Origin: Chaunax sp. Z400
Taxonomy: Eukaryota > Chordata > Actinopteri > Lophiiformes > Chaunacidae
DNA length: 64,000 nucleotides
Assembly (NCBI GenBank): GCA_037577475.1
Contig: CM075186.1
Location: 3,278,501 to 3,342,500, forward strand
Reading direction: 5' to 3'
The translations under genes were made by a program, and so were the position numbers. The notes under the pieces are model-generated. The model was not told the origin of the DNA. It saw only the letters and a list, made by a program, of their open reading frames with translations, and made no database searches. Within the stretch, counting starts at the first letter, position 1. Each line of letters starts with the position of its first letter. Of this stretch, positions 1 to 9,340 are shown piece after piece.

Positions 1-930
1 TGAGGGCTTTCCATCTTTCCATGGCAGAATAGCTCATGCTCATTTTGAAATAACATGACCAAAATCTGAAGAACGTCGTATTTCAATCATATTTTTATAC
101 CTAATAAATCCACCAGACCCAATAGTAATATTGTAACGATGCCATGAGTGTCGTATCAAGACACTAATCAGGTTTTATTTTACGTTCCTCTGTACTTTCA
201 AGGGCTCCTGTCTAATCAGGATCGTATGAAAGAAACACAAGTGAAAAATACTGCTTTGAGAACTCACACAAAAACACCAGAACAATTTCTGTCCGTGTGC
301 AGCCTTCACTGGACTGAGAGGGTTATTTGTGTGGGTGTTGTATCATTGTGTCTCCATCTCTTTCTCAATCTGAGCAGACAAACCTGAGGACCCCTGCCTC
401 CATGATGTTTACATGTAGTGGAAAAGGCTACAGATATAACTTTCCAGTCATAATTTTCCCTTTATTAAAAGGGGGCATGTAAATAAACAGAGCAACATTA
501 ATATCAGTTAATATCTGCTGCGAGATCAAACTGCATGTATTTTAACGAAACGGTTTTTACCTAATGTTGGCACAAACCATAAGTATATGTGCAGACAGAC
601 ATTTAAAAAACAAATAAATAAATAAATATCAGTTGTGTTTACTGTCGTGTTGGAAGCACTGGGATTATTTCTCATCGGTCGGCTGGATCTCTTGCCCTTC
701 ACGCCCTTTTAACACGTATACACACAAAGCATTGGTCCATGCAGAGTCATCAGGCGGCCTGATTGCTTCCCATTGGCCCGTTAATGGCCTCCCCACCCAA
801 ACTAGATGCATTTGCACTGTAAACAACAGGACCATTTCCACCTTTTTTTGTTTTGTTTTGCCATCTGCACCTCAGAGCCAACTGCAAACACACAAAGTCT
901 TTCAATTGACGACCTGTTGATTTAATAACT
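1..930. other. Non-coding stretch, no gene seen
   Basis: Mostly AT-rich unique sequence. It contains a short (AAAT)4 tract at 612-627. Around 733-790 there are two ATTGG/CCATTGG motifs (CCAAT-box-like) and a TTAATGGCC stretch. The open frames are 95 codons or fewer, have no recognisable domain and are interrupted in every frame. I see no convincing exon. Confidence 0.6.
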
Positions 931-972
931 CTCCTGCAGATGCAGGAGCTCTAATTACCTGCAGACTGCAGG
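931..972. promoter_or_regulatory. Two adjacent CTGCAG-centred palindromes
   Basis: Positions 931-948 read CTCCTGCA-GA-TGCAGGAG, a perfect inverted repeat with 8-base arms and a 2-base centre. Ten bases later, 958-972 read CCTGCAG-A-CTGCAGG, a perfect 15-base palindrome. Between them lies CTAATTAC, a homeodomain-type TAATTA core. The same half-site (CCTGCA/TGCAGG) therefore appears four times in 42 bases. The palindromes are seen directly. A regulatory role, such as binding of dimeric factors, is inference only. Confidence 0.3.
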
Positions 973-1059
973 ACAATGAAATAAAATCATCAGATAAGGG
1001 CAAAAGAAACCGCCATAGAGTTGAAGGCCACATCACAGGTGTTGTCAGTCAAGTAATTT

Positions 1060-1216
1060 TCACCAAAAGTTGCTTTACTAAAAGTCAAGTTATCGTGGAA
1101 AAATATTACTTTGATGAAAGTCACTCATACCGATAGCAGGCGACTTGAGTAATAGTCTTGTATGCATCCAATATTAAACACTACAGTATGAAAGTAATTT
1201 TCTAGCAACATAAGTC
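1060..1216. repeat. Possible degraded 'AAAGTAC/GTAATTTT' fish repeat
   Basis: The stretch is rich in motifs such as AAGTAATTTT, TTACTTTGATGAAAG and ACTTGAGTAA. These resemble the fish MITE-like repeats built from AAGTACTTGAGTAAA-type modules. No terminal inverted repeats or target duplication could be defined. The assignment is by resemblance only. Confidence 0.25.
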
Positions 1217-1600
1217 GGCGGTAACACTTTGTTACTATGCATCTACTTGGAGGCACAAAATATAACTCATGTATAAGTAATTAGTCATGAATGAGTCGTT
1301 GCTAGTTTGGTGCTGTTCACCATTTGGTTCATTCCTCATGAACAAAGTGGTCAATATGATTGGTTTACAGATTCATTAATAGAGGATCCTCTGTCACCAT
1401 TATTAACTAAACAGTTCTCAGTTCTAAACAGTAATGATTCATCCATTGTTGAATTGTTCCTGATTAGTTTCTCACTGGTTTTCTTAATCATTTAATTAGT
1501 AACTTATCATTAGCTGCCTTTTAGCATTTGATTCAGAGTTACTTGTTAACTAATGGTTAACTAGCAGTTGGTTCCTCATTTCTTCCCTGGAAAATACCCA
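1217..1600. repeat. Probable degraded GGTAACACTTT-type interspersed repeat
   Basis: The stretch begins near GGTAACACTTTGTTAC. It continues with many TTAACTAATGGTTAACTAG-like, TTCCTCATGAAC-like and TTAATTAGTAACTTA-like motifs. These recur in a common fish repeat whose end is GGTAACACTTT. The opposite end was not found, so the element is either truncated or too diverged to delimit. Class unknown. Confidence 0.35.
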
Positions 1601-2300
1601 AAATTGTGTGTACCTTTATGACAAATGTTAGCAAGTAGCCTATAAAATAAAAAAAGATTTTAAAAATACAAAAAGGTAAATTATGCATGTATTTACATGT
1701 ATGTTCTAAATGATCTGATATTCAGCATTTTTCCAATTACTGCATTCAGTGTTTTTCTGTTATCCAATGGCTGATAGAACAAATAAACTAAAAATGCAGT
1801 CCTTTGTTTACAATGGAACACCACCAGCTGAGCAGGAGAGTGCAGGCAGCCAGCAGAGTCACCTTTCTCCTGCTGGAGACCTTGGGGGTATCGGAGCATT
1901 TCTGTCAAATCCAGCTGAATGCTAACTAGCTTCTACTCGCAACCAATCAGGATCATAAACAAACTGCCCCCTCCCCCTCATGTGTCAACATCAAACCGAA
2001 CACTCCATCAGATAGCCTCCCGTTGCCCTTACATGAGCTGTGTTGCACTTTTCATGGACCACTTTGCACTTATGAATGAACTGTTGTGCACTTTAAATGT
2101 TTCCTTGAATGGTCTGTGCTGCTAAATGTATTGTTGCTTCTTTGCTTTCACTCGTTGCTCTTTACATGTTTTAGTAGTTTATGTTTTACAGGAGTTTATT
2201 AGGTATGTTTTCTTTCTGTTTCACTACCATGGTGGATTATAACAGTATTTTGTCTTTTTTTATGTTTGCAAAAATAAATGTAGTAGAGTGAAAATTATTT
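1601..2300. other. Non-coding stretch, no gene seen
   Basis: AT-rich sequence with an A-rich patch at 1640-1680. The open frames are 71 codons or fewer and show no homology that I can recognise. Confidence 0.55.
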
Positions 2301-2383
2301 TAGGTGGGTTTGTTTGTTTATTTAGGTGGGTTTGTTTGTTTATTTAGGTGGGTTTGTTTGTTTGTTTGTTTAGGTGGGTGTGG
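2301..2383. repeat. Minisatellite, 22-bp unit, about 3.5 copies
   Basis: The unit TAGGTGGG(TTTG)nTTTATT starts at 2301, 2323, 2345 and 2371. The first two units are 22 bases long and identical. The third gains one TTTG step, giving 26 bases, and the fourth is partial. Unit growth by a TTTG slip inside a minisatellite is visible directly. Confidence 0.9.
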
Positions 2384-4490
2384 AAAAACACACAAACATA
2401 TTTGACTTTCTGCTAAATACAAAGATATCTGCATTTGTTTCTGTTGCTCTCAAACATGCACACACTCTAACACTCTAACCCCAGTTCCTATTTGACTTAT
2501 TGTCTATCTGCATGTCTCTGTGTGTTGCATCCCTGCACCAGTGTCCCTGTGTTGTGTTAGCGTATGAAGTCTGCAGCAGCCCCGGCGTTAACTAACCCTA
2601 ACGCCCACCACCCCCCCACAGGCGTGACAAAAGTCCCTCCAAATGGAGCCAAGCTGTTTCTATTCACCTTCAAATGAATTCTGCTGTCTTTCAGCTGACA
2701 CCCTCCTCCCTCACCTCCTCAACCCCCTGTTTGTCACCCTATTCTTCTCCCTTTCCTCCCTCACCTTCTTTTGTCTGTCTTTGTCCTGGTCCTGAAATCT
2801 GTAATCAGTACATATGGCAGAAACTCACATATTAATGATGAAATGTATGGAAATGATGATGAACATTCAGATTTGCTCTGATCGGCCTGATGGAGGTGCC
2901 GGGTGTTGTTATGAGTCCTCATGAATCTCAAAGCACAGTTCAGAAATGAGAAGAACTTGCAGACTTTAGCATTTCCATTCCATTTTCAGAACGTTCTTGT
3001 GTACAATGACAACAAAAAACAATAAAAATCTATTCTTCGTCAAAGAACAAATCACAGACACCTTGGTGAGATGAATGTGGCTGATTGACGCCGACTAACA
3101 AAGGAAGACTGCGTTCAAAAAGCACAGCTTTAGGTGGTAAATAAAAAAGTTCATCGATGATTGAGGGCCGAAGAGATACAAAAGGTAAATTTTCTCATTC
3201 TTCTTCTTAATATTGTTATTTTACACCGATGGAGTTACACTCATCTCTCTGAACACACTGTTTACCACGTAACATGTCACTTCCTGTGAGTCTCCCTGCC
3301 GAATGGAAATGTGTAACCCTGGTAGGAACAAACACAGATGGGTTGATTTTCTCTTGTAATGCCTCAGTTTCTTTAACGCCTCACCTTCTCATTTCCATCT
3401 TCATCCTGTCGCTCTCTTCTCACCCTTCTCTCCAAACATTTCCATTTCCATTGGTTCACATTTCCTTATGGACTGACTTAATGATTGAAGATGAGTGAGA
3501 AGAAGGAGCTTCAGTTACGAGATGACAAAAGGCAGGAGGGTTTAAAGGTCAGAGCCACTTTTCTATTAATTCATTTAAACACCTGCTGGTTCATAGACTC
3601 CAGTTTGCACCTATGTCCTCAAGGTTGCTGTTCAATGCCCAGTAAGCTTCAAACCCTTTTAGAAACATGTGTCTCTCAAAGGTAAGCAGTGTCCGGGATC
3701 ATACAGCAGGACCCGAACCAGTTTCCTACCATTAACTCCCATCATTTCCAACGTGGCCCCTGCAGCACTGCTCCGACCCCACCCTCTGTTCTCATTCAGA
3801 TAATCTTTTCCTCCTCCTTTGCCACCGGCTGCTCGTCTCAGACGGGGAAATCCTTTGTCCTCAAACAAAGACTCCCCACATGCACTAATCAGGTCTGAGG
3901 TTGTGTGTGTCTGCTAATGTGTGCTCATGACATATATTCAGGAAGTCAGTCTGACATGTAAGTGGGCTGCTGTGAGAACGACAGGGAGGCAGACAGAGGC
4001 AGACAATGGGAGTGTCTGCATGCAGGACTGTGTTGCAGAATCCTCATGTTAGCACATGATGCACAGGAAGTATGTTTGTTTTGAGAAGGAAACCATGACT
4101 AAACACAAAAAAATAAAAGAAAGTATCTCACCATTAAGTTCTTTTATTCTCCACTTACATCTGTAATGTGATCTTTCTTTGGACCACTGGGGAAAAAAAA
4201 TCAAGAGTAATTTCATAGCACAGCAAGGCCCGACAGTCCCTTTTAATTCAATTAAACCTTAATCCAAATGGAATTTTTCTCTTTATCCATGTCCTCTTTC
4301 TTCCATGACACATGCCGCACCCTTCCGCTCATTTTCATGATAATCTGTCAAGTAGTTTATGTGTATGTGTACCATACCTTAGTTTAGCAGAGGCTAAGCT
4401 ATATGCTTTTGATAATAGAGGAGCATTGTTTGGTCACCAGACTGTAAACTGTCTCACTTACTACATAAATATATAAATATAAGAGAAGCT
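2384..4490. other. Non-coding stretch, no gene seen
   Basis: Pyrimidine-rich patches occur at 2690-2790 and a C-run at 2611-2618. Short open frames (74 codons or fewer) overlap on both strands at 3.3-3.9 kb, but none has a recognisable domain or coherent splice context. Nothing else can be supported. Confidence 0.55.
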
Positions 4491-4495
4491 ATACT

Positions 4496-5006
4496 TGTCA
4501 TGTGTGGTTCAAAAACAGGACCCAAATGCAGACAAAAGCCAGACACAATGTGAAGTTCAGGGATTTAATAAAGAAAAAAACAAACACAAAAAACACACCA
4601 AAATGCAAAATTACAAAACCAAGGACATGGACACAGCAGAGCACAGCAGGGTAACAGAGCCAAACAGGGAATAACAGACAAACGGACACAGACTTAAATA
4701 CACAGGATAACGAGACAATGACACACAGGTGGATCAGGGAGGAGGAGAGAATCAGCCACAGGTGGAAACACAATACAGAGAAGGGAAAACATGAGGAGGA
4801 TAAACTAATCATAAGACAGAGCAAACAAACAGGGAAAGGGAGCAAACTGGAACTACAAACATAGAAGACTAAAACACAGACAGAGGAGCCAAAAGGGTCA
4901 AACAGATCAGAAGAAAACACAGGAAATGCAAAGCAAAAGCACATGGCAGGGAAAATACTTTCAAAATAAAACAAGAAATGGCAACCTAAAAGACTGAACC
5001 ATGACA
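4496..5006 (-). mobile_element. Solo LTR of a retrotransposon, 511 bp, 5-bp target duplication
   Basis: The element starts TGTCATG and ends CATGACA, giving the TG...CA ends expected of an LTR. It is flanked on both sides by the 5-base direct repeat ATACT (4491-4495 and 5007-5011), the duplication length usual for LTR retroelements. Read on the minus strand it has a TATA-like TATTTAAG (plus 4693-4700). About 130 bases downstream is an ATTAAA poly(A)-type signal (plus 4564-4569), then about 70 bases to the end, which matches U3-R-U5 order. No internal coding region or second LTR lies next to it, so it is a solo LTR. The 169-codon minus-strand open frame inside it is hydrophobic pyrimidine-rich translation and not a gene. 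The superfamily (Gypsy-like or other) is uncertain. Confidence 0.75.
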
Positions 5007-5220
5007 ATACTTTATTGTCCCCGTGGGGAAATTCTCTCTCTGCATTGGACCCATCCCTGAGGAGCAGTGGGCTGTCTTTACGGCGCCCGGGGAGCAGATT
5101 GGGGTTCAGTATCTTTGCTCAAGGATACTTCGACATGCAGACCTGGGGGAAGTGGGGATCGAACCACTGACCTTCTGATAAGTGGACGGCGGCTCTTACC
5201 CCCGAAGCCACAGATGCCCC
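5007..5220 (-). mobile_element. tRNA-derived SINE, near full length
   Basis: Read on the minus strand, the element begins GGGGCATCTGTGGCTTCGG at 5220. It carries an A-box-like TGGCTTCGGGG (plus 5200-5210) and a near-perfect pol III B-box GGTTCGATCCC (plus 5156-5166). A body of CATGTCGAAGTATCC and CTCCTCAGGGATGGG motifs follows, and it ends in CCCCACGGGGACAATAAAGTAT. This is a very common fish SINE type. The tail end lies against the solo LTR, whose ATACT target duplication is made from the SINE tail, so the SINE is older than the LTR insertion. Confidence 0.75.
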
Positions 5221-5679
5221 AAATATGTGGGTTATTTCTCAAAAAGTCTCAAATATAAACATTTATCACTCAAAAATCCAGTGTTGATTGGACAGATAAA
5301 GGTTGCATGTTAGTATCCTGTGTAAATGGGATTAAAATGTGCCACCAGCAACATCAAGGACGTTGCATCTCGGTCTGGAACAAGGACATCTTCAAACGCT
5401 GATCTTCAGAGGCACAAAACGCAGCACAGCGCAGAGGCAAGACAGTTAAATGTGAAAGCCAAACGTGAAGTACACAAGCAGAAAGTCCACGCAGCATGAA
5501 GATGAGGAGATGTTAGCGATTAAGAACGATTCCTTCCTGGGCTCTCGGTTGCATCTGAGCTTGAGATTAGAGGAGACTAAACATGGGGAGCAGACAGGCT
5601 CCTTCTCTCAGATAACCACATGTTTCCGTCCCATCAGACTGATTCTTATCTGTACAGGGGCAAGGACGCTAACCAGAAC
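5221..5679. other. Non-coding stretch, no gene seen
   Basis: No repeat family or coding signal recognised. The 115-codon open frame from 5465 runs into the CA array and has no domain. Confidence 0.5.
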
Positions 5680-5719
<40 letters not shown>

Positions 5720-5743
5720 CGCACACACGCACACACACACACA
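5680..5743. repeat. (CA)n microsatellite, interrupted by CG steps
   Basis: Alternating AC for about 64 bases, with three ACGCAC interruptions at about 5712-5730. The interruptions suggest an older array or CpG-containing variants. Confidence 0.97.
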
Positions 5744-6060
5744 GGTGAACAGCAGGCAATGCCTTTGACTCATTATAAGTATCTCTTCAAAGCAGCGTCC
5801 TCTTCTTGTTAGCGCTACGGCTTTGGGGACTGGAAGATGTTACAGAAAAGCTCTAGATTAAAGAAAATTTCTTCTTTTTTTACACTAATGTACAATAAAA
5901 TACAGTTGGAATCCAAAATACAAAGCCTCATGTTGTCCAGTGTGTTTTATTGTTGTGACACCGTATGATTGTTTCAACAGAGACACAGAACCAAAGCATC
6001 GGCAACCAAAACTGGACGTTTCTACGGTCAGAGTGCAGGAAAGCTTCACAAACTGTTCTC
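5744..6060. other. Non-coding stretch, no gene seen
   Basis: Unique AT-rich sequence leading into the MITE-like repeat at 6061. Nothing supported. Confidence 0.5.
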
Positions 6061-6480
6061 AGGGGCCGTTTACACGACAACTGTTTCACCCAAAGACGGA
6101 AACCTTTAGTTGCGTTTTGGCCGTCTGTTTACACAAAAACCGGCAGTGAAAACGCAAAGTTTTGCAAACGCCACCCTACCGTTGTCGTGCAAATGGGCAA
6201 AACGCAACTCCACTGAAAACGGTGACATCACCGCCCTGCTTTGCACATGCCTATTACGGTTCCTGGCAATGTTTATTTGCTTTTTCTTTTATTTATCCTT
6301 TTATTTCCTTTATATTTTAAATTGTTCATATATGTTTATGTATTGTTGTTGTTGTTGTTGTATGTGTTGGTTTGCTTATTTGTGTTGATTATAAAAAAAA
6401 AAAAAATCCATACAACCCTTCTCGTCTCTGACTGGTTTCATTGGTTCAAAATTTTGTCGCCAGCTACGAGTGAGGTGTAA
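6061..6480 (+). mobile_element. MITE-like family 'GTTTACACGACAAC', copy 1
   Basis: The copy starts AGGGGCCGTTTACACGACAAC and repeats the module at TTTTGGCCGTCTGTTTACAC. It continues through GGGCAAAACGCAACTCC to ACGGTGACATCACCGCCC and GTTCCTGGCAATGTTTATT. The segment at 6210-6270 aligns with the reverse complement of 56795-56850. The start also matches 13255 and, less closely, 21819. The right end is uncertain: homology is clear to about 6270, and the (TTG)6 tract at 6343-6361 may be internal. DNA-transposon origin is inferred from repeat number and self-complementary GTTTACACGA / TCGTGTAAAC modules known in such fish elements. No coding capacity. Confidence 0.6.
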
Positions 6481-6696
6481 AGGACTTTAGAAACTGATCT
6501 GAAAGTGTTGAAGGAAGCTCTCCACGTGTCAGCAGCAGGTATCTACGTCCGTGAGGTGGAGGTTCAGCCCTTGTCTGCAGCTCTGCCAGCTGCCGTCTCC
6601 ACCACCCATCCACAGACCATTCATGTGTTAATTCATCAGAGGCTCATTTACACTTAGCATCACCTCAGGCAGCACACAGGGTGACACATGCAGACA

Positions 6697-6699
<3 letters not shown>
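6481..6699. other. Non-coding stretch with open minus-ATG frame
   Basis: A plus-strand frame is open at 6481-6657 without a start codon, and a CACGTG E-box lies near 6523. I recognise no protein family, and frame openness over 59 codons is expected by chance. Confidence 0.4.

Positions 6700-6784
<85 letters not shown>
6700..6784. repeat. (CA)42 microsatellite
   Basis: An uninterrupted CA repeat of about 85 bases. The overlapping long open frames on both strands (poly-His-Thr and poly-Cys-Val) are artefacts of the dinucleotide array. Confidence 0.98.
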
Positions 6785-6788
<4 letters not shown>

Positions 6789-7562
6789 AGTTGGTGCACA
6801 TTTTCCTGTGTTGTGCAAACTTGTATTGTTTTTAAATACACACTCACGCATAGGCAGACACACTTATTCCCATGTGCTGTAAAGGCCAGTTGCTGTGTTT
6901 CTACCTAAAATCAGGGATGTGTGACATTATGCTGGCATTGTTTGGTTTAGTGGATTTTTGATACGGCATTATTGTGGGATCTGTGTTGCCCTTTTTGATC
7001 ACAACCGCCACAGTGAAGACCCTTAATTGTTTCACCACAATGCATGATTTTAAAGAGCATACCAGTGCTCCAGAGGCAAATGAGGCGTTAAGGACAGGAA
7101 GTATTATGGAGGAAGTAGTAACACCTCCATTGCAGTTCCAAGTGGGCTGGGCAGGTACTACAAGGTCACACGAAACATTACAGACCACTGATTGGTCAAT
7201 GCCCAGCATGCACGGAATATCCTGTACAGCACAAATCAATGGCCGCCACACTCCACCAGCCATGCTACTTTAGCAGCTGTAACTTTTTTAATTTTTTTTT
7301 ATTGTGGCCGCTATATATTAATGAGGTGCAGAGTTCCTGTCCTCGATGATGAGAGGATCAAGAGAGGTGTGTGTCGCGTTGAAGACTACGCCACAGCAGT
7401 TTGGAAGTACCATCCCGTAAAAGGAAAACGACCTGCAGAAAAGCAGCTGATACCAAGCTGAGCCACTTCGTGCTGGTGATCCGGAATGTTTAAATTTATA
7501 GGGCTCACGGAAAATTCACTACTATGGGATAACAAGTAATAATAGTAATAATAATAATAATA
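6785..7562. repeat. Possible old DNA-transposon fragment; (TAA)n at the end
   Basis: The stretch 6960-7510 resembles non-autonomous fish DNA-transposon DNA, with motifs such as GGCAGGTACTACAAGG, GACCACTGATTGGTCA, AATCAATGGCCGCCAC and GTGGCCGCTATATATTAATG. Overlapping open frames (99, 89 and 120 codons) on both strands carry no recognised domain. No terminal repeats or target duplications were found. A short (TAA)n tract lies at about 7536-7562. Assignment is by resemblance only. Confidence 0.3.
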
Positions 7563-9271
7563 CAGACTTGAAATAAGAAAATTGTAGCTGAAACTGTGCT
7601 GATTCAGTTTGTCTTCAAAAGTTCTTGATTAGATTTGTGAATTATCGTTTTCCTTGAATGACTATCAAACCTATAATGATGCCAATGTGGTTCCATATTC
7701 TAGATGTCGGTTTTCATGGACAAAGAGTCATATTATTATTAATTTCTCTGTTGTGGAGTATTTCTGGAGGTGAGGTTTCTTTTTAATATGTTTTAACACA
7801 TTCACCAGGTTAATGCCAAATTCATCCCACAACACTGGCTGTCCTGAAGTCGCCTGGCGCCAGGATGCCACTTGTTTTGGCAACATGAGAGTATCCTCTG
7901 TTATGGGTGATGGGTCTTACTGAAAAACACAGGAGGGTGTCTTAAATGTGAACAACGATTTTTCTAAATTACATAACATCAACAGTGTGTCTGTAACCTT
8001 TGCGGGGTCAAACTGCCCAAACATTTTCAGTCTGTCTCAATATAAACAGCCAGTTACACAAAGGCCAGAGTCACCTAAAGTTAATATGTAAAGGCAACAA
8101 ATCTTGCTCATTTTCATTGCAACCAATAACGACGATTTGCAGCAACAAGACTGGACGTTTTGCACACTACAATTGTGCAAACCTTTCATGTAAGTTTCAT
8201 GCGATGTCTCTGCACTGCCACCAGCCCTCAGTATGCATTGTTGTGTTTTCCACGAGCAGGTATGGAAAAGTTAAGGTGTTTTGCTGCTGGCTGAAGTGCA
8301 CAGAAACTCCTGCCGCCCTGCACTTTTGACTTCTGTGGTTCTAGTGAAAACAGGAAGCGTCAGACTGAACAGCGTCCTTTGAGAGCGAGTCTGCAAACAA
8401 ACAGATGAGAACAAGCATGAAGAAAACAGGAAGCACTAATGGAGAGGGGATGCAGAGAACTTTTGCAATGCAGAGCTGTGAATGAGTGTGTGTGTGTGTT
8501 GTGTACATGTGTGGTTAGGTGTGTGTCCTTTTTGGTGGTATTTCTATTCTGTAACTCGATTTCAAGCAGGATGAGAATATGAAAGACAGAAAAACATAGA
8601 GCGGAAGAGGGGAAAGGGTTGTCAAAGAGTGATGGAGTTGAGTAACAATTTGTCCGAAATGTTGTCTCTCTTTATGGGTTCGTCTCTGAGATTTCTTCTG
8701 AGGAAGGAGAGAGGGTGCGTCTCAATTTCCAAACAGCTGTGGAGACATTTCCAGACATCAGCCGGTGGAGTAAATCTACAGGCAACCATGAAAACAAGAC
8801 ACTGGACATGTACACACTCGCTGCAGACACCCTGTACACTCTCTGCCTGATCCTGGTTCTGCTTTGTACAGTTACAAAACACTGACTTGAGGTCAGTATA
8901 ATTAAAGACTCAAATATTTGTCATAAAAGCAGTGAGAAGAAGGCTCATATTAGAGACAGGCCCTCATTGCTAATGATCACACAACTACAACTTTATTGTC
9001 ACACCTGTTGTACAAGTACAGTCGTGTATAACCTATGCCTAGGCTCCTTAAAAGACAATTGGTCATCAATTAAAAACCAGAGGTATTTAAAAGTAGATGC
9101 CAACTCTATTTTGTGACCATTTCTGGTAACAATTTTCTTCATTCCAAGCTGGCATGTCATCTGTTGTCTTGATAGCACTGGGATAATAACAGATTCCCAC
9201 AGCTAGTTCAGTTCAACACAATTATCGTATTGTGCAGACGGTCATCAGTCACTACTTCAATGCTGATAGGC
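7563..9271. other. Non-coding stretch, no gene seen
   Basis: A short GT-rich patch lies at 8487-8525. The 109-codon frame at 8000-8329 and the opposed frames at 8622-8882 have no recognisable motif. Nothing else supported. Confidence 0.55.
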
Positions 9272-9340
9272 TCACATTAAAAGCCTTCCAGGGGCTCAAA
9301 GGGTATCATTTATCCCTTTCCTGGGAGGCTTTTAATGTGA
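9272..9340. other. Strong pre-miRNA-like hairpin (69 nt)
   Basis: Bases 9272-9292 pair with 9320-9340 over 21 consecutive positions (one G-T wobble). After a 5-base bulge at 9293-9297, AAAGGG (9298-9303) pairs with CCCTTT (9314-9319) around a 10-base loop. The outer arm reads CACATTAAAAGCC and its partner GGCTTTTAATGTG. No target duplication or TA flanks mark it as a MITE, and no second copy was seen in this window. The fold is read directly. Whether it is transcribed as a microRNA precursor, a structured enhancer RNA or just a palindrome is unknown. Confidence 0.55.

Noticed and set aside
2301..2383. Regularly spaced repeats considered as a CRISPR-like array
   Set aside because: The units are contiguous without unique spacers, and the host is a vertebrate. 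It is a minisatellite.
4498..5007. 169-codon hydrophobic minus-strand open frame
   Set aside because: It coincides with the solo LTR from end to end and is a translation of pyrimidine-rich LTR sequence, with no protein family.
6481..6657. 59-codon open stretch without ATG downstream of the MITE
   Set aside because: The length is expected by chance, with no recognisable family and no clear splice-site pair.
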